From NCBI GenBank assembly GCA_963383645.1, contig OY726557.1:149721860-149785859 (forward strand): a stretch of DNA of 64,000 bases, given 5' to 3'. This DNA comes from Muscardinus avellanarius. Lineage: Eukaryota; Chordata; Mammalia; Rodentia; Gliridae. Shown piece by piece: positions 1 to 11,936 of this stretch (position 1 is the stretch's first letter; each line of letters starts with the position of its first letter). Both the position numbers and the translations under genes were made by a program. The notes beneath the pieces are model-generated. The model had not been told where the DNA came from. It made no database searches and saw nothing but the letters and a program-made list of their open reading frames with translations.

Positions 1-171
1 TCCGAGCTATACCCTCAGCCCTATTTTTTTTTTATTATTCTTTATTTTGAAACATGGTCTCATTAAGTTGCAGAGGGCCTCACTAAGTAGCTGAGTCTGG
101 CCATAAACCCTGATCCTCCTTTCTCAGCCTCCCAAGTACTGGGATTATAAGTGTGTACCACCATGCCTACC
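1..171 (-). mobile_element. B1-dID SINE, cut by window edge
   Basis: Antisense copy. The ID half is truncated by the window start; the poly-T linker and the B1 half follow, ending in the complement of the 'gtggtggcgca' start near 171. Old copy with several substitutions. Confidence 0.8.
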
Positions 172-622
172 TTAGTCTTTTATTGTTGCTTAGAAATTTT
201 TTTATACAAAGCCAGAAACATATTCTCAAATATTTTTTTCTAAAGTTTTAAAGTTTTGACTTTTACATTTATTTCAGTTAAATGGCAAACAACTTTCTTA
301 TATATATAGGTTTTCTATTCTTGCTCCATTGATCAATTTAAATGTGCTTGCACTTAAACCTCCCTATATTAATGTTGCTATTGTTATATAATCACTCTTG
401 ACATAAAGTGTGTCAAATTCCCCCAACATATTTATCCTTTGGGAGAGTCCCATCTCTTTTTCTTTACTAGAAAGCTCTGAATCATCACATTGTTTTAAAA
501 TTCCATTAGGATTTTATTTAGAATTGTGACATAAGTATCAATTACTTTTTCACAATTCTATATCATTAAAACTGAATTTTCTTATCCATGAATATAAGAT
601 CTTTAAATTTATTATGTGTTGG
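172..622. other. AT-rich intergenic DNA, nothing recognised
   Basis: I see no gene, RNA or clear repeat here. Weak resemblance to old L1 composition is not enough for a call. Confidence 0.4.
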
Positions 623-800
623 TTGGGCGTGGTGGCGCATGCTTGTAATCCCTGCCCTTGGGAGGCGGAGACAGGTTTGAAGCCAGCCATGCTGGCTTAA
701 GAGATCCAGTTTCCAAATAAAAATATTTAAAAAAAAAATAGGTCTGGGAGTATAGCCCGGAGGTAGAAGGGCTTCCAGGAACCCCAGTACCACCAAATAA
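623..800 (+). mobile_element. B1-dID SINE, 'ggcttccagg' subtype
   Basis: Forward copy. The B1 half starts 'gttgggcgtggtggcgca'; the A-rich linker is followed by an ID half with 'ggtctgggagtatagcccgg' and the subtype-specific 'gggcttccaggaacccc'. It ends in a short A-rich tail. The middle of the B1 half is shortened, as is usual for this subtype. Confidence 0.85.
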
Positions 801-870
801 AAAATATATATATATTATGTGTTTTTTTGTTTTGGTTTTGGCTTTGTTTTGTTTTGTTTGTTTGTTTGTT

Positions 871-1080
871 TGTTTTTTTGGTGGTACTGGGGGTGGAACT
901 CAGAGGCTTTCTATCTCCAGGCTATACTCCCAGACCTATTTTACATTTTATTTGGAAACAGAGTCTCACTAAGTTGCTGAGAGCTTTGCTCAGTAGCTGA
1001 GGCTGGCTTTGAACCTGTGCAATCCTCCTGTCTCAGCCTCCCAAGCGTGGGGATTACAAGCGTGTGACACCACACCCGGT
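871..1080 (-). mobile_element. B1-dID SINE
   Basis: Antisense copy preceded by T-rich sequence that is its poly(A) tail. Both halves are complete, ending 'gacaccacacccggt'. It carries the 'ctcactaagttgctgag' duplication in the B1 half that the shorter subtype lacks. Confidence 0.85.
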
Positions 1081-1274
1081 TTATTAGGTGTTTTGTTTAA
1101 TGTTCCTCTTTAAATTATTTTTTCTTCTAGAAGTATTGCACATCCTTTCTTAGACATAACCTTAGATATACTAGTGGTTCTGCTTTTGTAAATTGTGTGT
1201 GTGTCCTCAGGTTTGATGATTTACTAGAAGATTTATCAGAACTTAGAAATGTTTATTGATACGGTTTGGGAGAA

Positions 1275-1965
1275 TATGGTTGTGGGGAAACTGTTCCCGG
1301 GGACCCCTGTTAGGGTCCCGGACACAATTTCCCTCAAACCACAACAAAACCCAAAACAACCAAAAACTGAAAAAATCCATGGGTTCTTGTCCTGAGCTAA
1401 AGATAAGTATTCATAGCTTGAACACTTGCTGAAGATTTAAAGAAGTTTATTAAAAAGATGTACAGAAAATAGTTACAGCCCCATGCCAAAATGACATGGA
1501 GGGAGGGTGGTCAGGGCCATTTCACCACCCCCAAGATACAGCACCTGGAGGGAACTTTTTATACCCATGACCTCCATCTTGTTTATGTAATTCTGACATA
1601 GTGAAAGTCTCTGTAAGGTGCCTCCTCCAGCAAGGTGTGGCAAGGTATCTCCTTCTATGAAGGTTGACCCCTCCTACCATCTCAGCTAGCTTATCTAATC
1701 ATGTAGATCTATCTTTAGACAGAGAAAGGCCTAGTTCTCTCCTAAGATCTGTCTTTAGACAGGGAAAGGCTTAGTTATCTCCTATTGACTTGTTAATTAC
1801 TTTTAGCTAGGTTAAGTTACATTGGAATAGTTGCCTGCTTTTAGGCAGAAACCAAGTCCTTGCACAGATTTGCCCCTCTCCCAATTTTTGAAATATATTA
1901 ATAATCATAGCTTTCTCAAATTTTTCTAGGCCCTTCCCAATACTGGTGATTAGGATTTAATACAG
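1275..1965 (-). mobile_element. ERV-type LTR, left arm of an inverted pair
   Basis: Read on the minus strand this has LTR-like layout: a promoter-like 'tataaaaagttccc', a polyadenylation-type 'aataaacttctttaaatctt' and a terminal GC-rich block ending 'cccggacnctaacag...cccc'. It is the near reverse complement of 2037-2704. No gag, pol or env sequence adjoins it, so it is a solitary LTR or LTR fragment. Family assignment is not possible by eye; the poly(A)-region layout is reminiscent of ERV1-class LTRs. Confidence 0.6.
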
Positions 1966-2036
1966 GAAAAAGATAAGACATCAAAATTAGCAAAAAGTTA
2001 TATAGGGCAAATTTCAGGAGAAATAGGAACAAAGTG

Positions 2037-2704
2037 TAAGGAATCCCTCCTGTACCAGCATTGGGAATGGCTTAGGAAGATTTGAGAAAGCTCTGATTAT
2101 TAATAGATATATTTCAGAAATAATTGTGTCAAAATGGCAGACCTAGAGAAAGGCTTGGCTTCCATCAAGAAGCAAAGAGCTAGTGAAACTTAGATTGACT
2201 TAACTAAAAGTAATTAGCAAGTCAATAGGAGAGGGGCTAGGGCTTCCTCTTTCTAAAGAGAGATCTACATAATAATCTAGCTAGGATAGACCTTTGACCT
2301 TCATGAAAGGAGACACCTTGCCACACCTTGCTGGGGGAGGCACCTTACAGGGACGTTTACTACTCAGAATTATGTTAAAAAGATGGAGGTCATGTGTATA
2401 AAAAATCCAAGTCCACGTGTGTCCCTTTGGTATATTCGCTCGAATTGCCCCCCACCCCTGTGCTATTTCTAAATGGCATGGGGCTCTAACTGTCTTCTGT
2501 ATTTCTATCTTTTTAATAAACTTCTTTAAATCTTCAGCAAGAATCCGGGCTAATGTGTTTTCACCATTAGCTAAGGACAAGAACCCGCAGTTTTTCTCTT
2601 TTTCTGTTTTTCCTGTTTTTTGGGGTTTTGTTGTGCTTTGAGGGGAAATTGTATCCCGGACACTAACAGTGGTCGCCTGGGACAGTTTCCCCAAAACCAT
2701 AACA
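2037..2704 (+). mobile_element. ERV-type LTR, right arm of an inverted pair
   Basis: Plus-strand copy of the same LTR as 1275-1965, with 'gtgtataaaaaatccaag' near 2395 as a TATA-like element, 'ttttaataaacttctttaaa' near 2511 as poly(A) signal, and a terminal 'ccaaaaccataaca'. An open frame of 139 codons on the opposite strand is a by-product of the LTR, not a gene. The two arms diverge noticeably (substitutions and small indels), so they are old. Confidence 0.65.
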
Positions 2705-3239
2705 CTCCCACACCATAATATATTTCACTGTAACACCTCCCAGTAGTAAATATTCAAACTGACTTACAAAGAAAAAAAAGTGCAAAAAAGAGGATAAGTG
2801 GCATATAATACAGTAAAAATAAATAACATGCATGTAATTGGAGCCTCAGAAGGACTGGAGACAGAGAATAGGGGAAGAAATAATATTTGAACAGACAATT
2901 ACCAAAAGATTTGAAAACTAATTTTAAAAGCTAACCCACCAAATCAAGACATTCTGAAGAGCCTAGGCAGGATACATACCAAGTAAACCCCTCTTTGACT
3001 TATAGTAAACCTACGAAACAAAAACACATTACTTTCAAGATAGCACTGAAAGCATGAGTTGACATTTTCCATGAAAGTGATAGAATCCAGATGCCATATG
3101 AGGTGTATCCCATTCCTGAAATTGTTACACCTGTTCATCAAGTCTTTCCCTTTTTTATGTAAAATAAAATAGCCAGTTTCCAAAATTTCTGTTTAAGATT
3201 TTTTTGCATCTGATTGCTCGGCAATTTCTTCTTTTTGGT
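2705..3239. other. Intergenic, nothing recognised
   Basis: AT-rich sequence without a recognisable gene or repeat. Short open frames have no codon-level resemblance to any family I know. Confidence 0.4.
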
Positions 3240-3620
3240 ATTCCCTATGTGCATTAATTATGAAAGTTTAAAAAAAAACCTCTTTAAAAGACATAAGTAC
3301 AGATTTTTCTTCTTACTGAAAATTTTTTAACAATTGGAATTAGTTGTTAGATAAACATTTAATAGATTTTCCTATACAGCTATCTATATCTGCTGTTTTT
3401 CTGGATGAAGGATTATAAACTATCGATTCAATTTCTTTAATAATTTTAGGGACAGATTAGTTTTCTGTTATTCTAACTACCATCTGACTATCTTAGGTTT
3501 CATGCTTATTATCATTAGTATTTTGTGTTTTCTAATACAATTTATTATTTGGCCTAAGAGGTATTTAGAAGTTTGCTTTTAAGTTTTCAAGTATCTCAGA
3601 CCTTTGTTGTGAGTGTTCTT
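3240..3620 (-). mobile_element. Ancient L1 ORF2 fragment
   Basis: The segment near 3400-3480 ('ttcaatttctttaataat...agattagttttctgttattct') matches the pattern of the antisense reverse-transcriptase region of old mammalian L1. Highly decayed; boundaries are uncertain. Confidence 0.45.
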
Positions 3621-4440
3621 TTCTAATCTAACTAAAAACAGTATTTATTACCATGTGTTTTGGTACCTTTAATAGAAAAAAAAACATTTTTTCTACAAAT
3701 CTGTCATTTGTAGAAACAACCAAGAAAATATTTAGTGGGTGCATCAGGCTTTTGATCTCACAGCACTGGTCCCTCCAAAGGGATCTCTGTGGAAAGATCC
3801 ACCACGAGGGTCTTCAAGGGCCTATGTTAAGACCTTCTTTCATTGCCAACAGTTTTTTTTCCCCTTGCCTTTGGCCATAGACAATACTTGAATATCAGTC
3901 ATGGGAAAAATTTTTGACTTCTAAATTCCATCTGTACAAATTGAATGTGGTCTTGGTAGACTTCTATCTCGCTTACCAGTTCATTCAAGCTACCTTATGT
4001 TTTGTAGTATGTTGGAGTTCGTGGCCTCAGCCCAACTCGTGGTCCCAGAGGCTATGGGAACACTCACACACACCAAATAGGTGCAGTATATTCTTATAAA
4101 ACATGGAACAACCTTGCACTTGACTTTATGATTGAAGAAACAGAAATAAAAAACATAGGAGAAAGATCCAAGGAGAGAAGGTATAAGTTATAGGTAATGT
4201 CCTGCGATTGCAAAAATAATGCTTATCTATCTGTTTGGGTATTTATTTTGAAAACCACTAAAGAAGAAATTTGACAGAAAAGTAAAACAAACCATCCTGT
4301 CTCATATTTCCTTCCCACAAAGGCACTTTGAGGAGATAGCTTAAATACTGTCATTTGGAAAAGGAATGCCTTACCTCACCCAGGGGAGTGTTCCTGAAAC
4401 TACAGAGCTAGGTCATCAATGTCGGCTGTTGGTATATATG

Positions 4441-4494
<54 letters not shown>

Positions 4495-4654
4495 CAGTCA
4501 GTCAGGTGCTTACCTGTGTGTCAAGATCTTGAGTCTATTAGCAGTTGTGACCACAGAGTAGTGGCCTGGTGATAGCTCTGGTGATAATTGCACAATTTTG
4601 TGGCAGTAGCTGTAAAGTGGACTGAAAAGCATGGCGTTTCAAATTACATAAGCC
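3621..4654. other. Intergenic, with (CA)n at 4447-4490
   Basis: No gene is recognised. A perfect (CA)n microsatellite of about 22 units lies at 4447-4490. Open frames of 60-75 codons here have no recognisable domain. Confidence 0.5.
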
Positions 4655-4842
4655 AGCTGGGTCTGGTGGCACATGTCTGTAATTCCAGCACTTGTGAGGC
4701 TAAGGTAGGAGGATTATAAGTCTGAGTACAACACACAGTAACTTAATGAGAGCCTGTTTCAAAATTTTAAAAATGGAAAGGGCTGGGGGTATAGCTCAGA
4801 GGAAGAATACCCCTGAGTTCAATCTCCAGGACCAAAAAGATA
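4655..4842 (+). mobile_element. B1-dID SINE
   Basis: Forward copy. B1 half 'gctgggtctggtggcacatg', linker 'cctgtttcaaaattttaaaa', ID half 'gctgggggtatagctcagag', B-box-like 'gagttcaatctcc'. Old. Confidence 0.8.
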
Positions 4843-5366
4843 AAAGAAAGGCAGAAATCACCTAAGATTTGGTTCAAAGGCTTACTCTGACTTCCTGTCA
4901 GCTTTACATCTGCTAGGAATTACTTTTGCCCCTTTCTGTCTTAGTGTCCCAATATTTGAAAGGGAACAAACATGACCAGCATGGAAGTTTTAAGAGAATG
5001 AGTTGTAATGAAAGTACTTCTAGCCCTAATTCTGTGAGAGCTTCTCTGTGAAAGGTAGCAATTATAATTCTGTGACATTTAATATGTCCCTCTAATTTTC
5101 TGATATATAAAATGGGGGGGGATTTTATCCCGTTTATTTACCCAACAAAAAGGTTATCAAGGTAATTATGTATGTCTATGTATTCGCTGGAGCACTTTTG
5201 TGACATTTTGGACAACTTTATGTAACAAAGTTCTGTTACACTTTAGACTCCCCCAAAACGAGTTAAGAGATTTTTATTTGAGTATGATTTAAATTGAGAG
5301 AAGGGCAGGACACAATGCAAGTTAGATACTAGTGGATAACCTGTTCTTTTAAAAATAATAATTTGT
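4843..5366. repeat. Intergenic with first copy of a ~57-bp dispersed repeat
   Basis: 5263-5319 recurs with few changes at 6636-6692, sharing 'gagagaagggcaggacacaa' and its left flank. The remainder shows nothing recognisable. Confidence 0.5.
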
Positions 5367-5556
5367 GTCAGGCGTGGTGGCGCCCGCTTGTAATCCCTGC
5401 ACTTGGGAGGCGGAGACAGGAGGATCGCGCAGGTTCGAAGCCAGATGCGCTGGCTTAAGAGACCCTGTTTCCAAATAAAAAAGTATAAAAATAGGTCTGG
5501 GAGCATAGCCCAGAGGTAGAAGGGTTTCCAGGAATACCAGTACCACCAAAAAAATG
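5367..5556 (+). mobile_element. B1-dID SINE, 'ggcttccagg' subtype
   Basis: Forward, little-diverged copy. 'caggcgtggtggcgcccgct', 'tggcttaagagaccctgttt', ID half 'ggtctgggagcatagcccag', ending 'ccagtaccaccaaaaaaa'. CpG sites are partly retained, which suggests relative youth. Confidence 0.88.
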
Positions 5557-5669
5557 TATTTTACCCAAATCTTAAAATACAACCAAATTTGAATACTCTT
5601 TGAAAAGTTTTTCTCATATTTTTGACAGACATGGTATTCTTACAGTATTTCTAGTCCAAGTGAAAATAC

Positions 5670-5703
<34 letters not shown>

Positions 5704-7914
5704 TAGGGGTAGACTATTTTATGAAAGTGTTGTCTTCTTTTACATTTGAGACTATGAATATATCAGTGAATTACATGTACCCAGTGCTTTTCACCACAGA
5801 TTCTCACAGCCATTCGGAACCACCCAGCCTGAGGTCAGTGCACCTCTATTTACTGCTGTCCATTTGCTGCAGATACAGTCCTGCTGTTTAAGGTTTTGTA
5901 TTTGAATTTCCTCTCACTTGTGAGTTCTGACTTCTTCCCTGCAGCCATTATGCTCAGACTTAGTTTCTGAGATAAAATGAAAGTGACATCATAGCCAAAT
6001 AAATTCTATCCCAAACAGAGTTTGCATTCAAATCCTTTCTTTTCTTTTTTCTTTTCTTTTTTTTTTTTTTACCCTGGTGCACAGAACTGAAATGGAATGA
6101 ATATTCAGCAACCTCAAGATTCCTATCATCCTCCTTTATTAAGTCTAAGAATATAGCCAATTCTGACCAGACACCCTCACCCTTGAATTCCTCTGGCCAC
6201 TCCTTGGCCTATCTTACTTCTCCAGAGACACATCAACATCTCAAAGAAGGTATACTTAATCCCAAATCTAAATCATACCACCCAAATTTTACTTTCAAAG
6301 TAGAAGAGAAGAAATAAAAAGAGGAAAGTAATCTAAGTTTATTTTTCTCTGCCTTACTTTTTGTAGATGAAATCATTGGATGATATCTAAAACATTCCAA
6401 ACATTCAATAAATATTTATTATGTGAATAAGTAAAACTGTATACAATAGGGGATAAAGAGGATTTTCTAAACGCTGGCCATGATGGGTTCTGGAAGTCCA
6501 TTCCAAATTAATCTTATTATGTCTTTTTCCAAATAAAGAGGCTAGAAAGCAAAAAATGACATATTCTAGATTTCTTTGCTCATTGAGTGGTCAATGTGTT
6601 TAAGGTTCTACAAAGCCAATGCATTTATAAATGCATTAAGAGATTTTGATTTGAGGATGATTTAAGTTGAGAGAAGGGCAGGACACAATGCATTCATTTT
6701 GCTGGTAGATAATTATGAAAGTCAGTGCAAAACTGTGTTTCATGAATTCCTAAGTTGATGGTTTGTTTCAGGTTCAGCTGGAAGATTTCCTAGCACTGGT
6801 AAAGTTTTCTGGAAGTTAAGGCTAGTGTCCACTTCTACGATCTTCCTAATGATGGTGTGAGTCCATGAATACCTAATAAAAAGTCTACTTGTACATGAAC
6901 TGTTGTCTGTAACCTAATCCATGGCAGCATGTCCATTGAAATCTATGATCTCTTTTATCTCCTTCCATCATTCCGCCTTCATTTTTATTTTTTTCTTATG
7001 TAATATGGTATAAAACATTTTTATTGTTTTAACTTAGAACTTAGAAAAATAAACTGGGGTTTTCCATCCATCAATCACGATTTGTCTTCAGTGTTTCTCC
7101 AGAGCCCAACAGCCCCTGAATATAACTAGAAGCATGAGTATGCATCCTTCACTATTTCATTGCTCTAACCTGTCTTCTATGCCACTTGAGGATAATACCT
7201 TTCTCGTGATTCTTCTTTCTACACAAGATCTTAATTCCTGCTGAGGCTGGTGTCTCCGTGAGCATCCACACTAGTCAAACTCTCAAAATGTACTGTGTTA
7301 TGTGGTATAATCTCTTTAGTTGTCACACTGAATAATACAGCTGGAAGAATAAATGGAACAATGCCCTTCTTCTTTAATCTGTGACATGATTTGTAGCCAA
7401 AGCAAAATGGTCTATGCCAAATAAAAAAAAATGGCTTATGCCTCATATCTCATTATAACTTCCCAAAACACAGATTCCTTTTCTGAAACTTATGTATGGA
7501 GTCTGGAGGGGAGATATAGATCAGTTATTCCCTGGTGTCTTCTGCCATTTCTGTCCCCGAGCTTGTGCCACAGCATTATCTGCAGCCAAAAATAAGGCCC
7601 CCTAGACAAAATTAAATATTATCTAAGGCCCATTTCTCATTCATAGACCTCAGCAAAATACAAGCTTTAAACTCTAAAATCATCACTACTCACTCATCTG
7701 AATCTATGCTTTGTGCTGAGCTCCAGTGAACCTAAGGTGCATCTTCCATGTTCTCTTCCTTTAAGGATTCATCATTCAGTGGAGATACAAGCCAGCCATT
7801 GTTATGGTTACATAAATAATCTTCACTGAAGAGTCCACGTACTAATGTTCAGAATTTATGTAATTAAGTTATGGGTGTTGCAATCTCATCAGTAGATAAA
7901 AAAAAAGGAATGGT
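5557..7914. other. Intergenic, nothing recognised apart from simple tracts and a repeat copy
   Basis: Poly(A) at 5671-5698, a pyrimidine-rich tract at 6037-6070, and the second copy of the 57-bp dispersed repeat at 6636-6692. Small open frames on both strands lack codon or domain signals. Confidence 0.5.
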
Positions 7915-8122
7915 AGACAGGTATGGTGGCACACACCAATATTCCCAATATTTGGAAGATGGAGAAAGGAGAATTGCAGGTTTGAGTCCAGCCTCTCCAA
8001 TTTAGTGAGGCTCTCAGCAACTTAGCAAGACATTGTTTCCAAATAAAAGATTAAAAGGGGAAGTGTATATAGTTCCAAGGTGGAATGCCTCTGGGTTCAA
8101 TCTCTAGTATCTTTACCCAAAA
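7915..8122 (+). mobile_element. B1-dID SINE, old
   Basis: Forward copy, 'gacaggtatggtggcacaca' to 'gggttcaatctctagtat'. Many substitutions. Confidence 0.75.
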
Positions 8123-9085
8123 GGTGGGGGAAGCTGAATAAATTTGGGAACCTCTGGGTTAGGTCATCTGCAATAACAAAGAAGATTGAATTGTCAGTTT
8201 AGAATCTCATTAATTAGGGATTTTTATCATATTCAAGCTATAACAATTTCAAGGGCATAAATAATCCTAGGTAAAGCCAATGCAAATAGAAGTTCAGGAC
8301 TGTCAACCCAGTTTCAAGTCTTGTTCTTACTGTGTGTAGATATACTTTTGCACAGATTACATTATGATATGTCTAAGTTGTGAATGCAGAGACATTACTT
8401 ATATGAAAGGCACTATTTCAACTTCAAACATTTATGTCTTACATTAAAATAATTATTTAGCTTAAAGGACATTTCTAGGCCTGATCAATGCATGAATTCC
8501 AGGTTTGTTTTCTGTAAGTAATTATAGAAAGGTTTGCAATAATGTGCTAAAAGCTTTCCATTTGTAGTGGCTCTTCTACCAAATTAGGCTCTAAGTAGAT
8601 TCTGCTAGCACCAACATATCAGCCACCTCCAAGATATAGAATGAAAAGTTAAACATTAGTCTAGTTGTTGTGGATGACTGGCAAAGAGTTATTTTGGAGA
8701 GGGATGGAGAGCGAGCTGGAGAGAAAAAATGATTGCAGTTTGGGAGTATTATCATTTTTTCCATCCTCTCCTTAAGAAAGAGGGATGCTTTCCTTTCCCC
8801 ACAAGTCAAAAGAGTGTGACTTAAAGAAATCACTTAAAGCTCACATGCATTCTCTGAAGTTGGCATGAAGGGAAGAAGAAAATATGGTGTGAAGAAGCTT
8901 TCCTCCCATGGGCTTCTTCCAAAAGGAACACCACCTAAGAGGTCTAACACAGCGATTCTCTGTGGGGTACCCTGGCTAAAGCTAGAAGCTAAAAAAAATG
9001 TTTTGAGAAATCAGCTGAAGGAATATTATTCTCAGAACTCTGTAGATAAGATTTTCAATGATCATGGCTCTAAACATTCACTAAA

Positions 9086-9138
<53 letters not shown>

Positions 9139-9419
9139 AGGAAAAAGGAGGAAGAGGAAAGGGGAGAGGGGAGAGAGAGAGGAGAGAAAGAGAATTTGAA
9201 TAAATCTGGAGCTCTGTTGTATGCATTGGGATCCAGGGTCAGAAACACAGAGGGAAGGCAAGCTCTCTACCCCTTGCATTTCATCTGCAGGACTGGGGAG
9301 TTAGGGGCAGTTTGTAAGCACACAAAAATGGGAAAGTGACAGGACAGAGAAATAACAAGCCCTTCTACTAGACTTTCAGACAAAAGTAGGGGAAGCAAGG
9401 TATTTTGAACATATGACAT
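8123..9419. other. Intergenic with a long (GA)n tract
   Basis: (GA)n plus purine-rich sequence occupies about 9089-9190 and generates long spurious open frames on both strands (Arg/Glu-rich on plus, Ser/Leu-rich on minus). No gene is supported. Confidence 0.6.
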
Positions 9420-9624
9420 TTTAAAATTTGAGAATCTATAAGCATGCCTTTTACTATAATAAAATTCAATATAGGCTAACTATATCACTCAAGTAATTGG
9501 GAAAAAATAGACCACTGAGTAAATTGTATTGAGACAACTGGATATCTATATGAAGAGAAAATGAAACTCAGTGTTCATTTCACAACATATAAAATGTAAG
9601 GACATAAAGTACTAGATGAAAGTA
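9420..9624 (+). mobile_element. Ancient L1 ORF2 fragment (left part)
   Basis: Sense L1 ORF2 pattern near the reverse-transcriptase C-terminal side ('gacaactggatatctatatg...ataaagtactagatgaaa'). It is split by the younger L1 at 9625-10455 and resumes at 10456-10500. Confidence 0.5.
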
Positions 9625-10455
9625 TTTTTTTTCTTTTTAAAATTTTTTATTGGTGCATTATATTCATTTATCATATTGGGGTAAAAAACTTGTGTGTACA
9701 TACATGTACACATCACCCATTTAGCCCCTACCCAATTCCCACCCCATTCCCTCCCCATCCCTCCTTCCCTTGCTCGGCTTAGTGGTTGACTTCAATATGT
9801 TTAAGTACATTGTGTGTTTTAGAGAATTTCTTTCTTCCCCCCTCCCATCCCCTCCCTTCGGTTGTCTTGTTTGCTCCTCTATAAGGATTTCCTTTTTCAT
9901 CTAGAGTTCCTCCTCCTTAGCTTTCACATAGGGAAAACATCTGATTTCTTATTTTTTGTGACTGACTAATCTCACTTAGCATAATGTCCTCCAGTTCCAT
10001 CCATTTCCCTGAAAATGATGTAATTGAGTTTTTTTTTAATGGCTGAGTAAGATTCCATTGTGTACATACCCCACAGTTTTGTAATCCATTCATCTGTTGA
10101 TGGACATCTTGGCTGGTTCCATAGTTTGGCTATGGTGAATTGTGCAGCTATGAACATAGATACACATGCATTAGTTTGGTAGTTTGGTTTCTTTACACAG
10201 AAGTGGTATTGCTGGATCAAATGGTAGATTTGTTCCCGTTCTTCTGAGGATTCTCCATACTGTTTTATCAAATGGCCAATAAATGCATGAAAAAAAATGC
10301 TTAGCATCATTGGCAATCAGAGAGATGCAAATCAAAACTACCCTGAGATTTCACCTAACTCCAACTAGAATGGCAATCATTCAAACCACAAACAACAAAT
10401 GCTGGCAATGATGTGGAGAAGTGGGAACTCTAGAACATTGTTGGTGGGATTGCAA
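9625..10455 (-). mobile_element. 5'-truncated, twin-primed L1 insertion
   Basis: The 9625-10268 part is antisense L1. A T-rich start (the poly(A) tail), a 3'UTR with 'gtgcattatattcatttatc' and an ORF2 C-terminus follow. The decayed ORF2 reads on the minus strand at 9972-10316 and contains 'MFIAAQFTIAKLWNQPRCPS' and 'WGMYTMESYSAIKK', typical of the L1 ORF2 C-terminal segment. From about 10269 to 10455 ORF2 sequence appears in the plus orientation ('gagagatgcaaatcaaaact', coding for MQIKTT-like residues). This 5' inversion with loss of intervening sequence is the signature of twin priming. Flanks share actagatgaaa at 9611-9621 and 10456-10466. Confidence 0.8.
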
Positions 10456-10500
10456 ACTAGATGAAATTAGAAGTGATAATTTTTTATGATATTTAAGAAG
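10456..10500 (+). mobile_element. Ancient L1 fragment (right part)
   Basis: Continues the old L1 interrupted at 9624. It begins with the duplicated target site. Confidence 0.4.
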
Positions 10501-10981
10501 AGAATGGTTGTTTTACCTTTTAACTTTATTTTAATATTATTGTTAATATCTAAATATAGGTGTCTTGACATTTGTCTGTTTCTTCTAGGTTTCCTGTTTT
10601 ATTTGGGTATGAGTTTTAAAAATAGCTTCTAATGATCCTCTGGATTTCCACACTGTCTGGTGATATCTCCTTTTTTATTTATTGTATTAGTAATTTGGAT
10701 CATTTCTCTTTTGGTTAGATTGGCTAAAGAATTATCAAGCTTATTTATCTTCTCAAAAACAGTTTTTTGTTTTATTCATCCATTGTGTTTTTTATTCTCT
10801 ATTTTACTGATTTTGGCTCTGATTTTATTTCCTGACTTCTGCTAGCTTTGGAATTATTTTGTTTCTGTTTTTCTAGGATCTTGAGATGAATCATTAAGAT
10901 GTTTATTTGAAGTCTTTCTGTTTCTATTTCTGTGGGCACTCAATGCTATAAATTCCTCTTTAAAAATTGGCTTTATAGGAA

Positions 10982-11186
10982 ACCAGATGTGGTAGCACAT
11001 ACTTGCAATCCCAGTAATTTGGAGGCTTAGACAGGAGGATCACAAATTCACAGCTAGCCTCAGCTACTTAGTGAGGCCCACCACAACTTAGACCATATTT
11101 CAAAATAAAGAATAAAAAATAGGGGTAGGGGTGTAGCTAGTATATAGAATGCCCTGGGGTCCAATCCCCAATACCACAAAAAAATT
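10982..11186 (+). mobile_element. B1-dID SINE
   Basis: Forward copy nested in old L1. 'ccagatgtggtagcacatac' to 'caatccccaataccac' plus an A-rich tail. Confidence 0.82.
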
Positions 11187-11736
11187 TTAGAAAATATAAG
11201 AAAATGACAGGCTCCATAGTGTCCCAGAGATTGTGTTGAGTTGTATCTCCATTTTTACTTGATTCTAGTAATTTATAAGTTTCTCTCCTTATTTCTCCTA
11301 TAATTTTGACTTCATTCCAAAATGTATCATTCAGTCTTCATGTATTAATTCCTCTGGATCTTCCTGCTATTGATACCTACTTTCATTTCATTAAGATCTA
11401 GAAATGATGCAAAAAATCACATTAAATTTCTTAACTTGTGGCCTAGAATGTGAGCTATTTTGGAGAAGCTTCCATAAGCAGCTGAAAAGAATATAAATTT
11501 AGTTGTTATTGGATGAAATACTCTATAAATTTTTGTTAGGTCCCTCTGGTTTATGGTGTTCTTTAAGTCTGAACAGTCTTTACCGATCTTTTGTCTGGAT
11601 ACCAATCTAGAGGCACATGAGGTGTGTTGAAGTCTCCTAGTATTATTGTATTCGTTTATCTGAATTTTAATGTAAATTAGTGTTTGTTTTCTGTAAATGT
11701 TGGGCATAAATGTTTACTATCATTATATCTTCTCTA

Positions 11737-11936
11737 GATGGGAGTGGTGGTGCACGCTTATAATCCCAGCATTCAGGAGGCTGAGACCGGAGGATCACGG
11801 TTTGCAGACAGCCTCGTCTACAGCCCTCCACAACTTAGTGAGACCCTGTTTCAAAATAAAGAATAAAAAATATAGCAGGAGCTGTAGCTCAGAGATCAAA
11901 TGCCCCTGGGTTCCATCCGCACCCCACCCCCAAATA
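11737..11936 (+). mobile_element. B1-dID SINE
   Basis: Forward copy nested in old L1. 'atgggagtggtggtgcacgc', linker 'tttcaaaataaagaataaaa', ID half 'gctgtagctcagagatcaaa', then a C/A-rich tail. Confidence 0.82.

Noticed and set aside
2281..2700. 139-codon minus-strand open frame as a gene
   Set aside because: It is the antisense of an LTR, including its promoter and poly(A) region.
1275..2704. A complete endogenous provirus
   Set aside because: The two LTRs face each other and only ~70 bp lie between them; no gag, pol or env sequence is visible.
8865..9279. Charged or Ser/Leu-rich proteins from the (GA)n region
   Set aside because: Translation of a simple repeat on both strands.
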